From Prevotellaceae bacterium (GTDB lineage Bacteria > Bacteroidota > Bacteroidia > Bacteroidales > UBA932): a stretch of 9,947 bases of DNA. The DNA is taken from assembly GCA_031264645.1 (NCBI GenBank), contig JAISDR010000161.1:1-9947 (forward strand). The letters run 5' to 3'. Positions 5,085-9,947 of the stretch are shown here, piece by piece. Position numbers and translations under genes: made by a program. How positions within the stretch are numbered: position 1 is the stretch's first letter; each line of letters starts with the position of its first letter. The notes beneath the pieces were generated by a model. The model was not told where the DNA came from, ran no database searches, and saw only the letters and a list, made by a program, of their open reading frames with translations.

Positions 5085-7115
5085 ATGACTGATATAAATT
5101 TATTGAAACGCGCTGCCGATAACACAAGGATACTTATCGCGGCAATGGTTGAAAAAGCCAAATCGGGTCACCCCGGAGGAGCAATGGGAGGAGCCGATTT
5201 TTTAAATGTACTGTACAGTGAATTTCTTGTTTACGACCCCCGCAATCCGCGCTGGGAAGGTCGCGACAGGTTTTTTCTTGATCCCGGACACATGTCCACA
5301 ATGATATATTCGGTACTGGCTCTTGCGGGAAAATACACAATCGACGACTTGAAAGGCTTCAGACAGTGGGGTTCATGCACTTCGGGACATCCCGAGCTGG
5401 ACGTGGAAAGAGGAATAGAAAACACTTCGGGACCTCTTGGACAGGGACATACCTACGCTGTTGGCGCCGCTGTTGCCGCCAAATTCCTTGACGCACGGCT
5501 GAAAAGAAAATCGACGCAGAAAATATACGCCTTTATCTCGGACGGAGGCGTTCAGGAAGAAATTTCGCAGGGAGCGGGACGAATCGCCGGACATTTGGGA
5601 CTGAACAATCTGATTATGTTCTACGATTCCAACGGCATCCAGCTGTCCACAGCCACCGGCGACGTAACAAGCGAAGACGTTGCGAAAAAATACGAATCCT
5701 GGGGCTGGCGCGTCGAAACGATTAACGGTAACGACGTTGCCGAAATACGCGCTGCTCTGCGGAATGTGATCGACGAAAAGGAACGTCCAACACTGATTAT
5801 CGGTAAGACCGTCATGGGCAAGGGCGCTCTCACTGCCGACGGAAAATCGATTGAAAACCAGTGCAGCACTCACGGGCAGCCATTAAGCGCGGCGGGAGTG
5901 TCGGTAGAAAATACGATAAAAAACCTCGGCGGCGACCCTCAAAACCCCTTCGCAATTTTCGCCGATGTGGCTGAACTGTACGAAAACCGTAAAAAAGAAC
6001 TGATAAAAATCACGGACGAACGGCATGTACAGGAAGCGGCATGGGCAAGCGAATATCCCGAACTTGAGGCGAAACGCGTAAAATGGCTGTCCGGAAAATT
6101 GCCCGAAATCGACTGGAAGGCAATTCCGCAGAAACCGAATCAGGCTACGCGGGCAGCCTCGGCTACCGTGCTGGGCGTTCTGGCTAAGCAGCTTGAAAAC
6201 ATGATGGTCTCTTCCGCCGACCTTTCCAATTCCGACAAAACCGACGGATTCCTGAAACAGACAAAAGCCATAACGAAAACCGATTTTTCGGGCGCATTTC
6301 TGCAAGCCGGAGTTTCGGAACTGACCATGGCATGTATCTGCATCGGAGCAGGGCTTTACGGCGGAGTGATTCCCGCCTGCGGAACGTTCTTTGTTTTCTC
6401 CGACTACATGAAGCCGGCGGTGAGAATGGCTGCATTGATGGGCGTTCCGGTGAAATTTATCTGGACGCACGACGCTTTCCGTGTCGGCGAAGACGGTCCT
6501 ACCCACGAACCCGTTGAACAGGAAGCCCAGATACGTCTTATGGAAAAGCTCAAGAACCATAAGGGCGAAAACTCCATGCTGGTTCTGCGTCCGGCAGATA
6601 CCGGCGAAACGACTGTCGCGTGGAAACTTGCACTGGAAAACGTTAAAACTCCTACGGCGCTGATACTTTCGCGCCAGAATATTGTCGATATTCCTTCGTC
6701 CGGAAATCGCTACGACGATGCTCTGCAGGCTGGAAAGGGAGCCTACACTGTGATTGACGACGGAGACGCCGACGTCATTCTGCTGGCTTCGGGATCGGAA
6801 GTTTCGACCCTGATCGAAGGCGCTGCACTGCTGAGAAACGACGGAATTAAAGTCCGCATAGTTTCGGCTCCTTCCGAAGGACTGTTCCGCAGCCAGTCGC
6901 AGGAATATCAGGATTCCGTGATCACTCCGGGTAAAAAAGTCTTCGGACTGACGGCAGGACTGTCCGTTACTCTGGAAGGTCTGGCAGGGAAAAACGGCAG
7001 GGTATGGGGACTGAACTCTTTCGGTTTTTCGGCGCCATACGAGGTTTTGGACAAAAAATTCGGATTCACTGGGGAAAACGTGTATCAACAAGTTAAATCC
7101 TTTCTTTCGGAATGA
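5085..7115 (+). CDS. tkt: Transketolase
   Basis: This enzyme moves a two-carbon ketol unit between sugar phosphates in the non-oxidative pentose phosphate pathway, using thiamine diphosphate and a divalent metal in the cytoplasm. I start it at 5085 (676 residues): MTDINLLKRAADNTR matches the family start, and the ATG lies just after a -7 box and an A-rich leader. The frame is open back to 4902, but that upstream part crosses the promoter and palindrome. Order: pyrophosphate-binding domain about 1-320, pyrimidine-binding domain about 350-535, C-terminal domain about 545-676. Key residues are H29 (SGHPGG), H69 (DPGHMS), H102 (SGHPE), the cofactor motif S152-D153-G154, GPLGQG, E412 (SELTM) and H474 (GEDGPTHEP). 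The cofactor motif begins with Ser where most transketolases have Gly. All other catalytic residues are intact, so the enzyme should be active. It probably heads a transcript with mlaE and mlaF. Confidence 0.97.
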   Translation: MTDINLLKRAADNTRILIAAMVEKAKSGHPGGAMGGADFLNVLYSEFLVYDPRNPRWEGRDRFFLDPGHMSTMIYSVLALAGKYTIDDLKGFRQWGSCTSGHPELDVERGIENTSGPLGQGHTYAVGAAVAAKFLDARLKRKSTQKIYAFISDGGVQEEISQGAGRIAGHLGLNNLIMFYDSNGIQLSTATGDVTSEDVAKKYESWGWRVETINGNDVAEIRAALRNVIDEKERPTLIIGKTVMGKGALTADGKSIENQCSTHGQPLSAAGVSVENTIKNLGGDPQNPFAIFADVAELYENRKKELIKITDERHVQEAAWASEYPELEAKRVKWLSGKLPEIDWKAIPQKPNQATRAASATVLGVLAKQLENMMVSSADLSNSDKTDGFLKQTKAITKTDFSGAFLQAGVSELTMACICIGAGLYGGVIPACGTFFVFSDYMKPAVRMAALMGVPVKFIWTHDAFRVGEDGPTHEPVEQEAQIRLMEKLKNHKGENSMLVLRPADTGETTVAWKLALENVKTPTALILSRQNIVDIPSSGNRYDDALQAGKGAYTVIDDGDADVILLASGSEVSTLIEGAALLRNDGIKVRIVSAPSEGLFRSQSQEYQDSVITPGKKVFGLTAGLSVTLEGLAGKNGRVWGLNSFGFSAPYEVLDKKFGFTGENVYQQVKSFLSE

Positions 7116-7134
7116 CACAAATATTTGAAACAAG

Positions 7135-7881
7135 ATGATAAAGCGGGCATTAATTTTGGCTGGACGGTATTTTCTTTTAATGAGAAAGGTATTTGTCCTG
7201 CCGGACAAGCCCCGTATCTTTTTCAAGCAGATATGGGTTGAAATGGAAAAACTCGGATTAAGTTCCATTTCAATCGTAACTGTCATATCGTTTTTCATGG
7301 GCACTGTGATAACGATACAGACAGCCCTGAATTTCGTAAATCCCCTCCTGCCGAAATTCTACATAGGTCTGGTTGCGCGCGATTCCATTCTTCTGGAGTT
7401 CAGTTCCACAGTAATCGCCCTGATTCTTGCCGGAAAAATAGGCTCGAACATAGCATCGGAAATCGGAAGCATGCGAATCACGGAACAGATTGACGCTATG
7501 GAAATGATGGGCGTAAATTCGGCTAATTACCTTATTTTGCCGAAAGTAATCGCTGCGGTAATATTCAATCCTCTGCTTACGGTTTTGAGCATGTTCATCG
7601 GTATTCTTGGCGGAGCGTTTATCGTCAGTGTTACCCAGATCATTATGTTTGCCGATTTTATTCAGGGAATACAGATATTCTTTATTCCGTTTTACGTTAC
7701 TTACGGCGTAGTAAAAATGATGGTGTTCAGCGTTATAATAACTACCATACCCGCGTTTTACGGCTATTATGCCAAAGGAGGCTCTCTGGATGTAGGCAGG
7801 TCGGGTACTCTTTCGATTGTAACAAGCTGCGTGTTTATTCTACTGTTTAATCTGATTTTAACTCAATTGATGCTCACATGA
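7135..7881 (+). CDS. mlaE: MlaE-type ABC transporter permease
   Basis: This is the inner-membrane permease of an Mla/MCE-type transporter that moves phospholipids between the inner and outer membranes. The 248-residue length is normal for the family. Hydrophobic segments fall at about 44-66, 86-103, 137-172, 180-215 and 226-247. The signature cytoplasmic loop around 107-126 (ASEIGSMRITEQIDAM) is the one that couples to the ATPase. It starts 19 nt after the transketolase stop, with only a 10-bp palindrome CAAATATTTG (7118-7127) and no terminator between, so read-through from tkt is likely. Its last bases overlap the ATPase start (ATGA, 7878-7881), a typical sign of translational coupling. No MCE-domain (MlaD) gene is adjacent. 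Confidence 0.94.
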   Translation: MIKRALILAGRYFLLMRKVFVLPDKPRIFFKQIWVEMEKLGLSSISIVTVISFFMGTVITIQTALNFVNPLLPKFYIGLVARDSILLEFSSTVIALILAGKIGSNIASEIGSMRITEQIDAMEMMGVNSANYLILPKVIAAVIFNPLLTVLSMFIGILGGAFIVSVTQIIMFADFIQGIQIFFIPFYVTYGVVKMMVFSVIITTIPAFYGYYAKGGSLDVGRSGTLSIVTSCVFILLFNLILTQLMLT

Positions 7882-8633
7882 TAGAAGTAAAAAACGTATC
7901 GAAATCGTTCGGGCAGAAAGAAGTGCTTCGCGACATTTCGGCAGTGTTCGACAAGGGAAAGACAAACCTGATTATAGGGCAGAGCGGTTCGGGGAAAACA
8001 GTTCTTCTTAAATCAATTGTGGGACTTCACGACATCACCGAAGGCGAAATATGGTATGAAAATACGCGGTTCGACACTTTGTACTTCCGCGATAAAAAGA
8101 AACTGCGTCAGAAAATAGGTATGCTGTTTCAGGGCAGCGCGCTGTTCGACTTTGCAACAGTCATTCAAAATGTGATGTTCCCTCTGGAGATATTTACGAA
8201 TATGACAAAGAATGAACGTATTGATCGGGCGAATTTCTGTCTGAAAAGAGTGAACATCATTAATGCAAACGACATGTATCCCTCGGAAATAAGCGGAGGA
8301 ATGCAGAAACGTGTGGCTATTGCAAGGGCTATAGCGCTGAATCCCGAATATCTGCTGTGCGACGAACCCAATTCGGGACTGGATCCCATAACTTCAATAC
8401 TTATTGACGATTTGATAAGGGAAATAACATACGAATATCAAATCACAACGATAATAAATACCCATGACATGAACTCCGTAATGGGAATTGGCGACAAAAT
8501 CGTCTTCATTTACGAGGGTCGCAAATGGTGGGAAGGGAATAAGGATATAATCCTTCAATCGGATAATAAAGAGTTGAATGATTTTGTGTTTGCCTCCAAA
8601 ATGGCGCAGACTTTGAAAGCGATTAACAAATAG
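7878..8633 (+). CDS. mlaF: MlaF-type ABC transporter ATP-binding protein
   Basis: This 251-residue ATPase powers the MlaE permease from the cytoplasmic side of the inner membrane. All nucleotide-binding motifs are intact: Walker A GQSGSGKT (34-41), Q-loop Q85 in LFQGS, signature SEISGGMQKR (136-145), Walker B ending in D162-E163, D-loop SGLD (166-169) and H-loop H196 in NTHD. The LFQGSALFD region and the DEPNSGLDP form are typical of the Mla/Ttg2A group and separate it from amino-acid or metal importers. Translation starts at the ATG overlapping the mlaE stop. A tRNA promoter follows at once, so there is no room for further genes of this operon. Partner MCE and lipoprotein genes must be elsewhere. 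Confidence 0.95.
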   Translation: MIEVKNVSKSFGQKEVLRDISAVFDKGKTNLIIGQSGSGKTVLLKSIVGLHDITEGEIWYENTRFDTLYFRDKKKLRQKIGMLFQGSALFDFATVIQNVMFPLEIFTNMTKNERIDRANFCLKRVNIINANDMYPSEISGGMQKRVAIARAIALNPEYLLCDEPNSGLDPITSILIDDLIREITYEYQITTIINTHDMNSVMGIGDKIVFIYEGRKWWEGNKDIILQSDNKELNDFVFASKMAQTLKAINK

Positions 8634-8645
8634 ACAACTCGATAA

Positions 8646-8678
8646 TTTGCAGTTTCCAACAAAATTTATATACATTTG
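8646..8678 (+). promoter_or_regulatory. Promoter of tRNA-Arg
   Basis: TTTG (8646-8649) and TACATTTG (8671-8678) are separated by 21 nt, matching both boxes and the 19-21 nt spacing of the Bacteroidota housekeeping promoter (-33 TTTG, -7 TAnnTTTG). Transcription would begin about 8684-8686, just before the tRNA at 8692. This is the best promoter in the window. Confidence 0.85.
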
Positions 8679-8691
8679 CACCCGAATTTAA

Positions 8692-8765
8692 GGCCTCGTA
8701 GTTCAGTTGAATAGAACGTCAGATTCCGGTTCTGAAAGTCGCAGGTTTGAGTCCTGCCGGGGTCG
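8692..8765 (+). tRNA. tRNA-Arg (anticodon CCG)
   Basis: A full cloverleaf can be drawn. Acceptor stem GGCCTCG (8692-8698) pairs with CGGGGTC (8758-8764), using two G-U pairs; discriminator G8765. D-stem GTTC/GAAC has a 9-nt loop, anticodon stem TCAGA/TCTGA has loop TTCCGGT, and T-stem GCAGG/CCTGC has loop TTTGAGT. The anticodon is CCG at 8726-8728, reading CGG arginine codons. CCA is not encoded. The D-loop has G18 then A at position 19 (8710), and the T-loop has T at position 56 (8748), where nearly all tRNAs have G19 and C56. The two changes together would keep a Watson-Crick 19-56 tertiary pair. A strong promoter lies just upstream; no clear terminator follows, only TTTTAAGTTTT. Confidence 0.93.
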
Positions 8766-8786
8766 CTCTACTGATTTTAAGTTTTG

Positions 8787-8794
8787 TACATTTG
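8787..8794 (+). promoter_or_regulatory. -7 promoter box for the GH116 gene
   Basis: TACATTTG matches TAnnTTTG and lies 31 nt before the ATG at 8826, followed by an A-rich leader (GAAAACTAAAATAACATTAC). The expected -33 position overlaps the 3' end of the tRNA gene and shows no TTTG, so the promoter may be weak or need an activator. Confidence 0.55.
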
Positions 8795-8825
8795 TCGAAA
8801 ACTAAAATAACATTACAACATTCAA

Positions 8826-9947
8826 ATGAAGAACTCCATATCAAGAAGAAATTTTATCCGGACAAGCGGCATTACCCTTGCTTCCGGACTGCTTGCGAGC
8901 CGGATACCGGCAATAGCGGGACCCGCATATTCGCCGTCCGACAAATGGGCGACCGAAGGCATTCCCCTTGACAAGAAATTAGATCCCGCATGGATAAAGT
9001 CGCTGTATGAGCGCGGCGTCCCGACCGTTTACGCCAAGTCGCGTAACGAATTGCGGTATATCGGCATGCCTGTCGGCGGAATCAATGCCGGAGGCGTCTA
9101 TCTGGGCGGCGACGGACGTTTGTGGCTATGGGATATTTTCAACGACAATCGCGAAGGCATCGAGCCTAAATTAGTTCCGTGGCAACAGCAAACTACACAT
9201 AGCAGCTATGTCCGTTCGCGCGACGGCGCATGTTATGTCGAACCGGCGCAGAACATACGCCCGCTGGATCAGGGTTTCGCCTTCCGCTTCGAATATGGCG
9301 GACAAACGATTGTCAAATCTCTTCGGGAGGCAGACTGGGACGAGATACTTTTCGAGGCCGGCTATCCTGTCGGGACTGTCCGCTATATCGACAAGTCCTT
9401 GCCGGTAGAGATCACCCTTCGCGCCTTTTCGCCCTTCATCCCGCTGAACGAGGACGATTCGGGACTTCCGGCGACCATACTCTCATTTACTTTTAAGAAT
9501 ACCGGGACGGCAGCTGTCAAAATCGCCATAGCAGGATGGCTGGAAAATAAAACCGGCATTTCTTCCGCAAACGAAAGAAAAGGCTACGCCGGTACGACAG
9601 TTTGCCGACGCAGCAATAAAGCGGTGCGCCAAACGGGACTGGTTGCCGTTGACGAAAGTCTGACTCTGCTTGAAAAAGCGGAAGAACTGCAACAGCGCCC
9701 CGATTTCGGCACCATGTGCATCGCTGCGCTCAATACGGACGCCCGGGCATACGCTTCCGTCGATACCGGGAATCTCTCCGCCCTGTTCAACAGCGAGCCG
9801 GCGGACGAAATGCACAAGCCGGTGCAGGAACCGCTGACCGGAGCGGTGCAGACCACGCTGAACCTGTCTGCCGGAGCGGAAGCGGCGGCGGATTTTGTCG
9901 TCAGCTGGTATTTCCCGAATCTGAAAATACACGACAATATCAAGGAT
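8826..9947 (+). CDS. Tat-exported glycoside hydrolase family 116 protein, N-terminal part
   Basis: The frame starts at ATG 8826 and is open to the right edge (374 codons), so the gene is cut off. Residues 1-35 form a twin-arginine signal: S6-R7-R8-N-F-I, then a moderately hydrophobic stretch and a likely cleavage near AIAG. The folded enzyme would therefore be exported to the periplasm through Tat. The mature N-terminus carries the GH116 N-terminal beta-sandwich signature, YIGMPVGGINAGG (78-90), YLGGDGRLW (92-100) and WDIFN (102-106), as in GBA2-type beta-glucosidases. Family activities include beta-glucosidase, beta-xylosidase and glucosylceramidase. The catalytic alpha-barrel lies beyond the window, so the substrate cannot be assigned. 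A -7 box and an A-rich leader directly precede the start. Confidence 0.87.
   Translation, partial: MKNSISRRNFIRTSGITLASGLLASRIPAIAGPAYSPSDKWATEGIPLDKKLDPAWIKSLYERGVPTVYAKSRNELRYIGMPVGGINAGGVYLGGDGRLWLWDIFNDNREGIEPKLVPWQQQTTHSSYVRSRDGACYVEPAQNIRPLDQGFAFRFEYGGQTIVKSLREADWDEILFEAGYPVGTVRYIDKSLPVEITLRAFSPFIPLNEDDSGLPATILSFTFKNTGTAAVKIAIAGWLENKTGISSANERKGYAGTTVCRRSNKAVRQTGLVAVDESLTLLEKAEELQQRPDFGTMCIAALNTDARAYASVDTGNLSALFNSEPADEMHKPVQEPLTGAVQTTLNLSAGAEAAADFVVSWYFPNLKIHDNIKD

Noticed and set aside
5883..7304. Long minus-strand open frame (473 codons) opposite transketolase
   Set aside because: It is antisense to an unambiguous enzyme with intact catalytic motifs, its translation resembles no protein family, and it has no promoter or leader. 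It reflects the codon pattern of tkt.
8766..9947. Genomic island inserted at the tRNA-Arg 3' end
   Set aside because: No integrase or repeat of the tRNA end is visible in the window. The GC-rich stretches of the GH116 gene are matched by parts of tkt, so composition does not mark transfer.

Overview
The window looks like chromosomal DNA of a member of the Bacteroidota, most likely Bacteroidales. Four intergenic sites match the -7 box typical of that phylum (TAnnTTTG), most start codons sit behind A-rich leaders rather than Shine-Dalgarno sequences, and the proteins (S9B dipeptidyl peptidase, Bacteroidales-type transketolase, MlaE/MlaF pair, Tat-exported GH116 enzyme, small lipoprotein) resemble those of gut or host-associated Bacteroidales. 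No transposase, phage gene or CRISPR array was seen.

Layout. (1) 1-2057: an S9B (DPP IV-like) serine peptidase whose start lies before the window. (2) 2058-2741: an AT-rich gene-free stretch holding nine tandem 21-bp repeats (2209-2397), small inverted repeats and a perfect but oddly placed Shine-Dalgarno sequence. (3) 2742-2933: a small unrecognised basic/acidic protein gene followed by a strong hairpin terminator (2941-2974). (4) 3006-4451: a lipoprotein with an NTF2-like segment and two Asp-rich loops, then a SpoU/TrmH-family RNA methyltransferase 9 nt downstream. (5) 4456-4941, minus strand: an unrecognised, largely helical 161-residue protein, convergent with the methyltransferase. (6) 4942-5084: a divergent promoter region with a perfect 24-bp palindrome between the two -7 boxes. 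(7) 5085-8633: transketolase, then the MlaE-type permease and MlaF-type ATPase (ATGA overlap), closely spaced and probably co-transcribed. (8) 8646-8765: a well-formed promoter and tRNA-Arg(CCG). (9) 8826-9947: the N-terminal part of a Tat-exported GH116-family glycoside hydrolase that runs off the right edge.

The genes are mostly housekeeping or envelope functions: periplasmic peptide trimming, pentose phosphate metabolism, phospholipid transport across the envelope, RNA modification and glycan hydrolysis. I see no obvious new multi-gene system. The points that deserve a second look are the 24-bp operator-like palindrome in front of tkt and its unknown divergent partner, the 21-bp repeat array, the tRNA-Arg in which the conserved 19-56 tertiary pair appears to be A-U instead of G-C, and the misplaced perfect Shine-Dalgarno sequence in front of the small gene.
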